A stretch of DNA of 64,000 bases. Source: Candidatus Kapaibacterium sp. (GTDB lineage: Bacteria > Bacteroidota > Ignavibacteria > Kapaibacteriales > NICIL-2). This document shows positions 18,331-27,687 of the stretch, in pieces (positions within the stretch are counted from its first letter, which is position 1; every line of letters begins with the position of its first letter). Location of the stretch: contig JANWWF010000001.1 in NCBI GenBank assembly GCA_025055755.1, positions 152,915 to 216,914 of the forward strand. Direction: 5' to 3'. Below the pieces are notes generated by a model that searched no databases, was not told the DNA's origin, and saw only the letters and a list, made by a program, of their open reading frames with translations. Position numbers and translations under genes: made by a program.

Positions 18331-19092
18331 TTACTGTTTAAATCGTAAACTCTCAGGCGCATGGTAAGAGCTGTACTTTCGCATAGCATGCAATAAGGCC
18401 CGAAAATCCCTGGGATAGGGTGCAACGTAGCTACATGGCTGTTGAGTGATTGGATGAATAAATGCTATTTCCTCTGCGTGCAACGTTGCCCGTGCAATGA
18501 GGGGACGCTCGGGGTGCTCATGGGAGGGTTTATATCGTGTCTTAAGGGCAGATAAGTAAACACCTTCCCCTACTCCGTAAAGGGGATCAACAAGGAGAGG
18601 ATGACCGATTGCTGCTAAATGGACACGTATTTGATGTTGTCGCCCTGTAACTGGTACACACTCGAGCAGAGTCGCTCCTCGGAAACGCTCCATGACGCGA
18701 ACATGAGTTAGAGCTTCTTTTCCACGCGCTGAAGGAATAACCCTGCCCGGTTTTGCTGGATCCTCCATCAGCGGGATGTCTATGTCGAATAAGTCCTGCT
18801 CGACCAGTCCAACCACAACTGCATGATACCGCTTGTTTACAGTGCGCTGCTCAAATTGTAAAGACAACGCACGGTGTGCATCGGCTGTCCGCGCAAATAT
18901 GATTACCCCGCTTGTGTCGTGATCTAACCGATGCACTACATAAATCTTGCCTAATCGCGACTGCAGCCAGTCACGCAAGTTAGGAATGTCGCGCCGAAAG
19001 CGGTCCGGCAATGTGTGGTATGCTGGCGGCTTCGAAACAACAACGATTGCTTCGTCTTGGTACAGTATCACTGGAACAGGTGCTTTCTCCAT
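18331..19092 (-). CDS. RluA-family RNA pseudouridine synthase
   Basis: A 253-aa synthase that isomerises specific uridines in rRNA or tRNA. The catalytic Asp is in VVHRLDHDTSGVIIFART, and the family blocks FEQRTVNKRYHAVVVG and VTGRQHQIRVHLAAIGHPLLVDPLYG are complete. No N-terminal S4 domain is present, so the target cannot be assigned to RluC/D or another subtype. The start at 19092 overlaps folD by 25 bp. It belongs to the folD-adk run. Confidence 0.92.
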   Translation of the reverse strand: MEKAPVPVILYQDEAIVVVSKPPAYHTLPDRFRRDIPNLRDWLQSRLGKIYVVHRLDHDTSGVIIFARTADAHRALSLQFEQRTVNKRYHAVVVGLVEQDLFDIDIPLMEDPAKPGRVIPSARGKEALTHVRVMERFRGATLLECVPVTGRQHQIRVHLAAIGHPLLVDPLYGVGEGVYLSALKTRYKPSHEHPERPLIARATLHAEEIAFIHPITQQPCSYVAPYPRDFRALLHAMRKYSSYHAPESLRFKQ

Positions 19093-19961
19093 GCTTGTCC
19101 GTTTGCAGCATTGACAGTATTCCGAAGCAACATTGCAATAGTCATCGGTCCAACCCCACCAGGCACAGGGGTTATCGCGGATACCTTCGGCGCTACCGAG
19201 GCAAATGCAACATCTCCCACAATACGGTAGCCATTTGGCGAGGTATCATCGGGGACACGATTAATTCCGACGTCAATGACAACGGCACCTTCGCGAACGT
19301 CGTCTGCAGTGATGAATTCTGCCCGACCTACCGCAACAATAAGCACATCAGCGCTACGAGTGTACTGGCGAAGATTTGCTGTAGCACTATGGCAAACAGT
19401 TACGATCGCGTCTGCCCACGGCGCTTTTTGCAGCAAAAGATTGGCTACGGGTTTTCCAACAATTAGGCTTCGTCCCACAACGACAACGTGTTTACCGCGA
19501 ACAGAAACGTCATACCGTCGCAATAGCTCGATAATTCCAGCCGGTGTACATGGAACAAAAGAGGGCAATCCTATCAGCATGCGCCCTATGTTAACCGGGT
19601 GGAATCCATCAACGTCCTTGAGTGGATCAATTGATAAAATGACACGCTCACTATCAATGTGGGTTGGCAAGGGTAGTTGAACCAAAATCCCATGAACTGT
19701 AGGGTCTACATTCCATTGTTGGATGTGCCAAAGGACCTCTTCTTCGGATGTTTCCGCAGGAAGATGGAGGACTGTTGAACGTATCCCAACACGCTCGCAT
19801 GCACGACTTTTGGCACGCACATAAGTGAGCGAGGCAGGATTATCACCAACAAGGAGCAATGCTATATGAGGTACAACACCTTGCTGGCGTAAGTACTCAA
19901 CCTCACAACGTAACTGTTCGTATATGCTGTTGGCGATTACTTTACCATCTAAAATCATCAT
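19068..19961 (-). CDS. folD: Bifunctional methylenetetrahydrofolate dehydrogenase/cyclohydrolase
   Basis: A 297-aa cytoplasmic enzyme of one-carbon metabolism that converts 5,10-methylene-THF to 10-formyl-THF. Conserved blocks are SLTYVRAKSRACERVGI (catalytic Lys), VDGFHPVNIGRML, VVVGRSLIVGKPVANLLL (NADP site) and the terminal GGVGPMTIAMLLRNTV. Length matches the family. It lies 21 bp after the DUF255 gene. Confidence 0.96.
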   Translation of the reverse strand: MMILDGKVIANSIYEQLRCEVEYLRQQGVVPHIALLLVGDNPASLTYVRAKSRACERVGIRSTVLHLPAETSEEEVLWHIQQWNVDPTVHGILVQLPLPTHIDSERVILSIDPLKDVDGFHPVNIGRMLIGLPSFVPCTPAGIIELLRRYDVSVRGKHVVVVGRSLIVGKPVANLLLQKAPWADAIVTVCHSATANLRQYTRSADVLIVAVGRAEFITADDVREGAVVIDVGINRVPDDTSPNGYRIVGDVAFASVAPKVSAITPVPGGVGPMTIAMLLRNTVNAANGQAWRKHLFQ

Positions 19962-19982
19962 TGGAGTAGCAGGGAGGTAGAA

Positions 19983-22013
19983 TCACCACTTACTTGTCTC
20001 ACCACTTGCTTTAGTAAGCGCATTCTCTACATCTTCAAGGCTTCGAAGAAGCGGAGAACAAGCCTCATTGGTGCAGACAGTAGCATTAATAAGCATATCA
20101 GGATAATCTGCCGCGAGCACTTGCCATAGCCGCAATGGATTATAGCATTCTCGAAGAATCGTCCGAATCTGTTCGATGGTTGTCTCGGAGCACTGTGCAT
20201 AGAGTTTTTCCCCACGGGTTACAATCATGTATGCAATGAGTAAGGTCGTATGTGCAGCAGGGTAGGAAGAAACTGTTCCTCCATAGCGAGAAAGGATAGA
20301 GTCTGCCATGTTGCGTAGGTCTGGCATATCATCGAGAAGTGCAATCATTGCTGCAACAGCAGCCAGTACTCCTATTCCTGATAGAGTTGCTCCATCGGAT
20401 GGTTCGGTTATTTGCGGAATATCTTTTGTTGAAGAGGTGTAGTAGATTCCCTCCAACGATGAGAATCGTTCTCGAGCTTGTTGAACAAGAGCGATAGCCT
20501 TTTCAAGGTATGCAGAGTTTCCAGTTGCCTGATATAATTCGACTGCCGCCCATGCTGCGAAGGCATAATCGTCAAGAAATCCATCGACTGTGGGAACACT
20601 ATCATAGGAACAATGTGCTATTGTATAATCCATCCCACAGTGAACATGTTCGACGTACTTCCATCCTCTTTCTGCACGCTGGATGAAAGAAGGCATCCCC
20701 AGAATTCTCCCCGCTCGTGCTAAGGCTGCAATCGTAAGGGCATTCCAATCAGTTAGTACTTTCTCATCACGAAGGGGGGCTGGCCTGTTCCGTCGCAAGC
20801 TTAATAGATGCTTTCGAATTGGCTCCCACCACGCAATGAATTCCTCAAGTGTACCACCGAACCGTTCCAAAACGGATGCTGTACGGACACCTGCATATAA
20901 AATGTTTCGCCCTGTTGATTTTCCTGTTGCTTCTTCGTATGCATTTCCTTCTGGTGTAACCCCAAATACACGGCACATCCGATCAAGGTTATCACGATCA
21001 AGCACAGAGGCAAGCTCAGCATAAGTCCATTGGTAATACGCCCCTTCCCCAGCCAGCGTATCAGCATCAATTGATGCAGCATAGACGCCCGAAGGGAGTA
21101 AAAAATTACTCTCGAGTGCCTCAGCAATTTCCTCGACGACTACGCGGCAGAAATGATCCTTTGTTATCGCAGCGGCTTCCGAATAAACAAGAAGGAGAAG
21201 CGCTTGATCGTAGAGCATTTTCTCAAAGTGTGGCAGGAACCACCGTCGATCCGTAGAATACCGGTGAAATCCTCCCCCGACATGATCCCATAGTCCACTC
21301 CACCGAAGTGCCTGGAGTGTTTCCAAAACCATCACTATCGCTTGACGATCGCTACTAATGTAGCCCCATAGCAGAAGGTACCATAGCATGGACGCTCCAG
21401 GAAACTTAGGCTCTGTTCCAAAACCACTGTATTCCTGGTCGTAGCTACGACGTGCAAACTCGAGCACCTGCTTACAGGTGTCATCAGAAATAGCTCCTGC
21501 ATTGACGTTCTGCAAAGCCGGTAGGATGCGCTCCATGATATTTGCTGCTGAATCCCTCACATCCTGCCGATTGGTGCGCCACAGTTTCACGATCCTTTCC
21601 AGAATCTCAAGAAGTCCTATTCGATAGGATGTGCTGCGTTTGGGGAAATAGGTGCCAATAAAAACTACCTGCTTATCCGGTGTCAGAATTACCGTCAATG
21701 GCCAGCCCCCATGCCCAGTCGCCGCTTGACATACACTCATATATAGCGCATCTATGTCCGGCCGCTCCTCTCGGTCAACCTTGACAGCAATGTAGTGTTG
21801 ATCAAGAAGAGCGGCTACTTCCCCATCTTCAAAGGACTCTTTCTCCATGACATGGCACCAATGACATGCCGAATAGCCAATACTGAGAAAAACGAGCTTG
21901 TCTTCCTGCCGAGCACGTTCGAACGCCGCTTCGCTCCATGGATACCAGTTGACGGGATTATGCGCATGCTGGCGAAGGTATAGGGACCGCTCGGCTGCAA
22001 GGGCGTTTGGCAT
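19983..22013 (-). CDS. DUF255 thioredoxin-domain protein (YyaL/SPATA20 family)
   Basis: A 676-aa protein. The N-terminal thioredoxin-like domain begins [19 protein letters not shown] and has the redox motif CHWC ([14 protein letters not shown]); [11 protein letters not shown] and [13 protein letters not shown] are also diagnostic. The C-terminal about 450 residues form an (alpha/alpha)6-barrel-like domain similar to N-acylglucosamine 2-epimerase/cellobiose epimerase folds ([25 protein letters not shown]). The biochemical role of the family is not established. It sits in a run with an epimerase-like SDR and folD. No signal peptide, so probably cytoplasmic. Confidence 0.9.
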   Translation of the reverse strand: MPNALAAERSLYLRQHAHNPVNWYPWSEAAFERARQEDKLVFLSIGYSACHWCHVMEKESFEDGEVAALLDQHYIAVKVDREERPDIDALYMSVCQAATGHGGWPLTVILTPDKQVVFIGTYFPKRSTSYRIGLLEILERIVKLWRTNRQDVRDSAANIMERILPALQNVNAGAISDDTCKQVLEFARRSYDQEYSGFGTEPKFPGASMLWYLLLWGYISSDRQAIVMVLETLQALRWSGLWDHVGGGFHRYSTDRRWFLPHFEKMLYDQALLLLVYSEAAAITKDHFCRVVVEEIAEALESNFLLPSGVYAASIDADTLAGEGAYYQWTYAELASVLDRDNLDRMCRVFGVTPEGNAYEEATGKSTGRNILYAGVRTASVLERFGGTLEEFIAWWEPIRKHLLSLRRNRPAPLRDEKVLTDWNALTIAALARAGRILGMPSFIQRAERGWKYVEHVHCGMDYTIAHCSYDSVPTVDGFLDDYAFAAWAAVELYQATGNSAYLEKAIALVQQARERFSSLEGIYYTSSTKDIPQITEPSDGATLSGIGVLAAVAAMIALLDDMPDLRNMADSILSRYGGTVSSYPAAHTTLLIAYMIVTRGEKLYAQCSETTIEQIRTILRECYNPLRLWQVLAADYPDMLINATVCTNEACSPLLRSLEDVENALTKASGETSKW

Positions 22014-22021
22014 TTCCTTGA

Positions 22022-23068
22022 TTACACGTTCTCAGTGGTTACAGTTGCATATCGCTGCTTAATTGCCGGCACTAAATATTCTGCAAATGCACGCACATAG
22101 TCATATTGAGGTTCCCATCCCCAATCGCGACGAGCCGCATTATCATTAACATCAGCGCACCAAGAGTCCACAATAGCTTGCCGGCGAGTGTCCACTTGAA
22201 AAGTAATTGATGCCGAAGGGAAATATTCGGCTACAGTCGTTGCAATTTCTGCAGCTGTTGGTGCAAAGGCGCCAATGTTGTATACCTGGCGGGAGAGCCT
22301 ACTTCGTTCCGCTTGTGCTAAAAGAAGTAGTGCTCGCACTCCATCAGGCATTGCCATAAATGGGATTTGCGTGTCAGGTCGCACAAAGCACAAGTAGGGC
22401 ACTCCTCGAGCGGCAGCATGAAGCATCTCGGGAGCATAATCGCTGGTTCCTCCCGTAGGAAGCGTCTCTGCACTAATAAGACCAGGAAAGCGAAGTGCTC
22501 GGAAATCTACCCATGATTGCTCCCCCGAAAGCTGCTTATAGTAGTGGCTGTAATAAATGCCCAACCGTTCGCAATGGAGCTTCGTCACTCCATACAGCGT
22601 GCGAGGCTCAAGAGCATTGTCTTCGGTCACTTTTCCAGCTTGATGTTTGTCGTGCACCGATGCGAAACCATACACAGCGATAGTGCTTGGGAAAATGACC
22701 TGAACCGTCCGCTCGTAACGCTGACCGATGGCTTGAGCCAATTCGAGTATGTTTAGTGTACCCTGGACGTTGATCTGATGGGCACGTACTGGATCACGCT
22801 CAGCAGCTGTAGAAAGGACAGCGGCAAGGTGAAAAATTCTCGTGATAGGGTACTCCACCAATGCATAACCCAGTTCCGAGGTTGTTACATCTCCTCTCTC
22901 GCCCTCAAGGACGACTGAGCAGTAGCGAGTAAGTTCTGGAGGAAGGGATCGAACATCAGCAGCAATAACTGCGCTATTTCGATTCCCAAGCTCTTTGATA
23001 AGAGCTTGCCCCAATTCACCACTAGCGCCTGTGATAAGAACCATTTCCTGTGAATCGTGCACTGCCAT
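22022..23068 (-). CDS. NAD-dependent epimerase/SDR, probably L-threonine 3-dehydrogenase type
   Basis: A 348-aa extended SDR. The Rossmann motif is [14 protein letters not shown], with FHLAAVLS and the catalytic YxxxK in [14 protein letters not shown]. The block [25 protein letters not shown] and [16 protein letters not shown] resembles the SDR-type NAD-dependent L-threonine 3-dehydrogenases found in Bacteroidota rather than sugar epimerases. That reaction would oxidise threonine to 2-amino-3-ketobutyrate. Specificity is inferred from these motifs only. It heads the run leading to adk and diverges from a glycosyltransferase gene across 103 bp. Confidence 0.8.
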   Translation of the reverse strand: MAVHDSQEMVLITGASGELGQALIKELGNRNSAVIAADVRSLPPELTRYCSVVLEGERGDVTTSELGYALVEYPITRIFHLAAVLSTAAERDPVRAHQINVQGTLNILELAQAIGQRYERTVQVIFPSTIAVYGFASVHDKHQAGKVTEDNALEPRTLYGVTKLHCERLGIYYSHYYKQLSGEQSWVDFRALRFPGLISAETLPTGGTSDYAPEMLHAAARGVPYLCFVRPDTQIPFMAMPDGVRALLLLAQAERSRLSRQVYNIGAFAPTAAEIATTVAEYFPSASITFQVDTRRQAIVDSWCADVNDNAARRDWGWEPQYDYVRAFAEYLVPAIKQRYATVTTENV

Positions 23069-23171
23069 GTAAAAGTCAATCGACGAATCTTCTATACTGC
23101 GCGAAAATAGAACTCCTGTTTCAGAATGCTATAAACGTAATTTCGCGGCCGGACGCCCTCTTTTTTGTACG

Positions 23172-24353
23172 ATGCCATTTTTCAAAGTTGTACGGGACAT
23201 CTTAGCGTTACTTGACAGGCGACGGCGAGCGCTTACGCTAAAACTAATCGGCTATATTCTCTTATGGCGTAATAGGCTACAGGAGCACGATGGTACTCAC
23301 CTTCGCCGCATTCTCGTAATTCGCGACGACGGTCTTGGTGATGCGATCACAACCTTGCCAATGCTTGGCTTACTTCTCCGTAAGCTCCCAGCAGCACAGA
23401 TTGATGTATTGTGCACAGTGCGAAACGCCCAACTCCTTGCAGCTATCAACGGCATAGGCAACATCTGGGTGATTCACAGGAGACCATGGGATTATTTTGT
23501 TCTTGCATCCAGACTTCGGCGTCAAAGGTATGATGTGATTCTCTTGACTGTTCGAGGTCAAACGTCATGGCGTGCCCTTTACATGCATATGATTGCTGGG
23601 TCTCACACCATCTTGGTAGCATCCCACCGTGGAGATGGATATCTGCCGTACTTTGACATCAATAGTTTGCTGGCGGCCACTGGAAAAAATGAATGGGAAC
23701 GCACCTTCTTTCTCGCATGCGATTTGCTCAAGTATTCACCACAAGAAGAGGACTTGACTCCCTTTTTCCCTCGTGTCCACTTTTCCTGGGATAGAGTCTG
23801 CCAATGGCTTGCGGCACATCGAATCAATCACAACAGATATGCGGTCGTTAATCTTAGTGCGTATCAGAAACACAATCGGTGGGGGTATGAACAGCTTGCA
23901 GAAGTTCTCTCGTTACTCCGTACAACCATTGACATGCCAATTGTTGTCTCAGGTGTAGCAGAGGATTGCCGTCACTACAGCCCCCTTCTTGAACAATTGG
24001 GCATGAAAGTATATCCACCTACCGACGATATCCATGAAATTGCAGGTTTGGTTGCCCATTCTCTTTTTGTACTCACCCCTGATACGGGGATTGTTCACGT
24101 TGCAACCGCGCTTCGAACGCCTCTTGTAGCCCTTTATACTGCAAATGGCAGAAATGAGCATGAATGGGCACCTTTTCGCCATCCAGCAGCACGTGTCATC
24201 CATAGTGAAATCGGTAAGCCTCTTTCCACAATTCCGCCCGATGTGATTGTATCAGCAGTTCATGACCTCCTCGCCCAACTGCAAGTGCACCTTAACACCC
24301 AGGATGACTACCTCTCATCATCGAGCAACGGTGGTTCTTCCGTTGTACGGTAG
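23172..24353 (+). CDS. Glycosyltransferase family 9 (heptosyltransferase-like)
   Basis: A 393-aa GT-B enzyme. The N-terminal domain has ILVIRDDGLGDAITTLPMLGLLLRKLP, the GDxxxTTP block typical of ADP-heptose:LPS heptosyltransferases. The C-terminal domain has FVLTPDTGIVHVATALRTPLVALYTANGRNEHEW, the nucleotide-sugar-binding end. The about 45-residue amphipathic N-terminal region may associate with the inner membrane. A role in LPS core assembly is inferred from the family. It is a lone plus-strand gene; its 3' end overlaps the convergent DUF2851 gene by 46 bp. Confidence 0.88.
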   Translation: MPFFKVVRDILALLDRRRRALTLKLIGYILLWRNRLQEHDGTHLRRILVIRDDGLGDAITTLPMLGLLLRKLPAAQIDVLCTVRNAQLLAAINGIGNIWVIHRRPWDYFVLASRLRRQRYDVILLTVRGQTSWRALYMHMIAGSHTILVASHRGDGYLPYFDINSLLAATGKNEWERTFFLACDLLKYSPQEEDLTPFFPRVHFSWDRVCQWLAAHRINHNRYAVVNLSAYQKHNRWGYEQLAEVLSLLRTTIDMPIVVSGVAEDCRHYSPLLEQLGMKVYPPTDDIHEIAGLVAHSLFVLTPDTGIVHVATALRTPLVALYTANGRNEHEWAPFRHPAARVIHSEIGKPLSTIPPDVIVSAVHDLLAQLQVHLNTQDDYLSSSSNGGSSVVR

Positions 24354-25327
24354 AAGTCGAGTGCTACCAGAGTTCCATACGAACGAAATATACTCCCCAC
24401 CGATACTGGATGATGTCGAAGTCGGAGCATTTCAAGCATCCCTTGTTGTTGCCACACATATTGCTGAGGAAGGAGGGGAAATTCTCGGCAAAGAATTCCA
24501 TACCGACACAAAGCTGGAGCACTCCAATACCACGTAAATACCCCAATCCGCTCATCATCACGGGCAAGTACACAAGCTGATGGTAGCAAGCAATTCGTCA
24601 TAATCTCCATCCGCAGTTGGGGCCCTTCCTGAGCAATCGGAGTTGTGCATAGTTGAGCAAGTCGTGCTGGAATTGCATTCTCCATCCCTGCTACCATCTG
24701 CTCAAGAAAATTCGCATGCGGCGAGTATGCCGCGCATGTTCTAATATGGTCAAGCTTCGCATTCGCATATGTCGGACGGCGCCGCTTCTGCCGATATCGC
24801 TCTATAAAAGCACACACTGATACGCTAAACCCCTCTCGGACTGAACGGTTCTTGTAGTACGGAATATGTTCGGTGCTCAGGCGTAGTAGACGTGCTAATG
24901 CATAACTCTGCACCTCCTCAAGTGTTACAGGCTCGGTTGTAGCTGGCAACTCATCGACCAGCAAAAGAAGCTCATCAGCAGGAATAACTATTGCCTCTGG
25001 TGTTGAATAGTCATCCACGTCACTAATGAGCACTGCATGCAGAACTACTCTTTCGTAGCCAGCTTGCTTATCATGAAGATGTTGCCGCCATGCGCTTTGA
25101 TGCTTATCAAACTCGATTGCACCTGTGCATACGATACTATCAAGTAGAATTGCAGCCCCTTGAAAATCTGGTCCCTCGTAAGGATTATACTTGCCTGGAG
25201 TAAGTATTTGCACACGCTTGCCGCGAACTGTCCTAAGGACGCGAACAGGATCGCTCATCCAGCGGTGTACCGCAGTATGCAACGCTCGCTCCGGTAAGCT
25301 GAGTAATTTATCCAATGATTCGCTCAT
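24308..25327 (-). CDS. DUF2851 family protein
   Basis: A 339-aa protein matching the DUF2851 pattern known from Bacteroidota and Chlorobi: VRGKRVQILTPGKYNPYEGPDFQGAAILLD, then GAIEFDKHQSAWRQHLHDKQAGYERVVLHAVL, in which conserved His/Asp positions suggest a nuclease-like or metal-binding core. No function has been established for the family. The ATG overlaps the pyrF stop by 4 bp, making it the last gene of the mtaB-truA-M48-pyrF run. It ends inside the convergent GT9 gene. Confidence 0.8.
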   Translation of the reverse strand: MSESLDKLLSLPERALHTAVHRWMSDPVRVLRTVRGKRVQILTPGKYNPYEGPDFQGAAILLDSIVCTGAIEFDKHQSAWRQHLHDKQAGYERVVLHAVLISDVDDYSTPEAIVIPADELLLLVDELPATTEPVTLEEVQSYALARLLRLSTEHIPYYKNRSVREGFSVSVCAFIERYRQKRRRPTYANAKLDHIRTCAAYSPHANFLEQMVAGMENAIPARLAQLCTTPIAQEGPQLRMEIMTNCLLPSACVLARDDERIGVFTWYWSAPALCRYGILCREFPLLPQQYVWQQQGMLEMLRLRHHPVSVGSIFRSYGTLVALDFYRTTEEPPLLDDER

Positions 25328-26109
25328 CTGACGGCAAGCTGCTGATGGTAACGCTCAAGAGCCTGCTGTAGCCCTGTGACACCATGGTCTCGATATGAGG
25401 CAAGCAACGCACGCGATACATTGACAACAGCTACACCTTCCGCATTCGCCTCCAACACATCACCGATGCTCCCCCCTTGCGCACCAATACCAGGGATAAG
25501 TAACGGCACCTCAGGTCCTACAAGCCCACGGATTGCCTTGAGTCGGTCAGGATATGTTGCCCCGACAACAAAGCCGACATTTGTACTCCACGGCATGTGT
25601 TGACATGCACGAATTACCCGCTCGTACAACGGGATACCCTCACTTTCGACGAGTTGAAAGTCCCTTGCTCCCTCATTCGAAGTTAAGGCTAAGACAAATG
25701 CCAGCTTTTCAGAATAGACCGCAAATGGCTCGATTGCATCCATACCCATGTAAGGATTGACTGTCACTGCATCAGCTTTGAAGTACGTATATGCTGCTTG
25801 AGCATATGCATGGGCAGTGGTGCCAATGTCTCCCCGTTTAGCATCGAGAATGGTAAACCGTCTTGCGGGAACAGTTGCTATAAGCTCAGCAAGTACCTCC
25901 ATTCCTTCGCTGCCGAATTGCTCAAAAAAAGCACTGTTGAACTTAAACGCCGCACAAAAATCGCTACTTATTTCGATGATAACTTTCCCCCATTCTAGCA
26001 GAGTAGCACCATTGATGCTGCCTACATACTCGACATGTGGATCTATTCCAACGCATAAACACGTGCCAGAGTCCTTTATCGCAGCTGTAAGTTTCTGGCA
26101 TCCGGTCAT
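25324..26109 (-). CDS. pyrF: Orotidine 5'-phosphate decarboxylase (type 2)
   Basis: A 261-aa enzyme for the last step of UMP synthesis. Type 2 features are LCVGIDPHVEYV, FKFNSAFFEQFGSEGMEVL, the catalytic DxKxxD in ILDAKRGDIGTTAHAYA and VNPYMGMDAIEPF. The phosphate-gripper segment is VPLLIPGIGAQGGSIGDVL. Start and stop overlap its neighbours by 4 bp, so it is translated within the mtaB-DUF2851 operon. Confidence 0.95.
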   Translation of the reverse strand: MTGCQKLTAAIKDSGTCLCVGIDPHVEYVGSINGATLLEWGKVIIEISSDFCAAFKFNSAFFEQFGSEGMEVLAELIATVPARRFTILDAKRGDIGTTAHAYAQAAYTYFKADAVTVNPYMGMDAIEPFAVYSEKLAFVLALTSNEGARDFQLVESEGIPLYERVIRACQHMPWSTNVGFVVGATYPDRLKAIRGLVGPEVPLLIPGIGAQGGSIGDVLEANAEGVAVVNVSRALLASYRDHGVTGLQQALERYHQQLAVR

Positions 26110-26900
26110 GGAAGGAGTCTTTTGAGCTCTTGATAGGGTTGTGAACGAAGATTTTCCTCCGTTGGGGGAGGAAGATTTGCAGCCTGAACACGTTGTGCAT
26201 TAGCTTTGATACGGTCTTCCGGGAGTGGGTGCGTGCTAAGCAGCCGTTCAATTGCACCACCGCTGCGTCCCTTGACTTTCTCGAAAAAATAGCCTAAAGC
26301 CCCGGGGTACCATCGTGTACTCTGAAGGTAACGGAAGGAGTATTCATCACTTTCTGCCTCATCATCACGGCTATTCTTGAGCAAGGCAAGACCTACAAAG
26401 AGATTGGCCGCCAATTCCGTTGTTCGCGAAGGATTCTTCCCAAGCGCGATGTCCAAAAGCAACTGGGCGCCCAGCGCCTTCGTCATCCTCTTTGTTGCAT
26501 GTCGGCGCTCGGCATGAGCGATTTCATGCCCTAATATAGCCGCTAACGTCGCTTCATTGTCTATTGCTTTCATAAGTCCGGTGTACACGTAGATGTACCC
26601 TCCGGGGGTGCAGAATGCATTGAGAGTGTTCGGATCATTGATAATCGTCACTCGATATGCAAAGCGTCCGCGGTGTTCCACAAGTGGCGAGCGAATAATG
26701 TCATCTACCATTCTCTGCACAGCGGAGCGAACGGTTTCATTGTTAAGGATAGGATATTCGCGAGGATTATTCCGAATCTCCTGGTCTAAGTTTGCCCCAA
26801 GCTGGGCATCATACGAGGCAGGAAAGATGTTGACCCCACAATGAAGACCAGCAAAAGATCCTGCGACAATTACTACAATCCACCATGCTACTTGTCTCAT
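26106..26900 (-). CDS. M48-family metalloprotease (exported, LoiP/BepA-like)
   Basis: A 264-aa protease with the zinc motif HEIAH in ILGHEIAHAERRHATKRM, and the third ligand region in DDEAESDEYSF. An N-terminal hydrophobic segment (WWIVVIVAGSFAGLHCG) is a signal peptide. Cys follows LH, so a lipoprotein is possible but the lipobox is imperfect. Periplasmic M48 enzymes of this size act in outer-membrane protein quality control. The ATG at 26900 overlaps the truA stop (ATGA) and is preferred to the in-frame ATG at 26912. Confidence 0.9.
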   Translation of the reverse strand: MRQVAWWIVVIVAGSFAGLHCGVNIFPASYDAQLGANLDQEIRNNPREYPILNNETVRSAVQRMVDDIIRSPLVEHRGRFAYRVTIINDPNTLNAFCTPGGYIYVYTGLMKAIDNEATLAAILGHEIAHAERRHATKRMTKALGAQLLLDIALGKNPSRTTELAANLFVGLALLKNSRDDEAESDEYSFRYLQSTRWYPGALGYFFEKVKGRSGGAIERLLSTHPLPEDRIKANAQRVQAANLPPPTEENLRSQPYQELKRLLP

Positions 26901-27682
26901 GCACACAAACACGCATTGTGAAACACAACACCTAAATGCGGAGGATATTCCACCGCTTCAAACACCAAGCCATGTGGAGGCGCAAGAGGGCTTGCCAGCC
27001 GGCGATCACGTGCATCCAGCGCATCAGCAAGTTCTTGCAAGGATCTCTTCCCACGAGCACAATCAACCATTGCACCAACTAATGCTCGCACCATACCGTA
27101 AACAAAGCGATTTGCCGCAATTTCTAATCGATACCGACCCTTCCCCAAGGACTGCCACTCGCACTGTTCTACACTGCAAATGTACGAGTGCTGCGAAGCG
27201 TTTTGTTTAGAAAAAGTGGTAAAATCATGCGTACCAATGAATAAGCGGCTACACTCCTTCAATACTTCCGGATCGAACGGAAAGCGCACCTGCCATTCAT
27301 ACCGACGGTTCAGCGGATCCTGACAACAGTTGATAGTGTAGCTATACACGCGTCGAATTGCATCATAGCGTGCATGAAACTGGTCGTCGTCACGCACATG
27401 CACACCGAGGATGCGAACATCTTCCGGTAGTGCGCTATTGAGGGCATTAGCTATCCGCTGCTGGGGCACCCGCGGTGCACACTGCAGCCGACTATGTACT
27501 ACCATCCCCCGCGCATGCACTCCAGCATCTGTACGACCAGCAGCAACAACGCTTGATCGCTCCCCCAAGATTTTTTCTATTGCCTCGGAAATCACTTGCT
27601 CTACAGTCCGCCCGTTCGGCTGGCGTTGCATGCCAACAAACTCGGTGCCATCGTATGCAACTTTCAGTACCACCGTTGGCAT
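26897..27682 (-). CDS. truA: tRNA pseudouridine(38-40) synthase TruA
   Basis: A 261-aa enzyme that isomerises U38-U40 in the tRNA anticodon arm. The catalytic Asp lies in VVAAGRTDAGVHARGMVVH, and VLKVAYDGTEFVGMQRQPNGRTVE, HDFTTFSK and VYGMVRALVGAMVDCARGK are the other family blocks. Length is normal. It starts 5 bp after mtaB and overlaps the M48 protease gene, so tRNA-modification genes are paired here. Confidence 0.96.
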   Translation of the reverse strand: MPTVVLKVAYDGTEFVGMQRQPNGRTVEQVISEAIEKILGERSSVVAAGRTDAGVHARGMVVHSRLQCAPRVPQQRIANALNSALPEDVRILGVHVRDDDQFHARYDAIRRVYSYTINCCQDPLNRRYEWQVRFPFDPEVLKECSRLFIGTHDFTTFSKQNASQHSYICSVEQCEWQSLGKGRYRLEIAANRFVYGMVRALVGAMVDCARGKRSLQELADALDARDRRLASPLAPPHGLVFEAVEYPPHLGVVFHNACLCA

Positions 27683-27687
27683 AGAGG

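Noticed and set aside
23069-23171. Divergent promoters between the SDR gene and the GT9 gene
   Set aside because: Only weak TAnnTTCG-like matches without a convincing -33 element were found, so no promoter is called.
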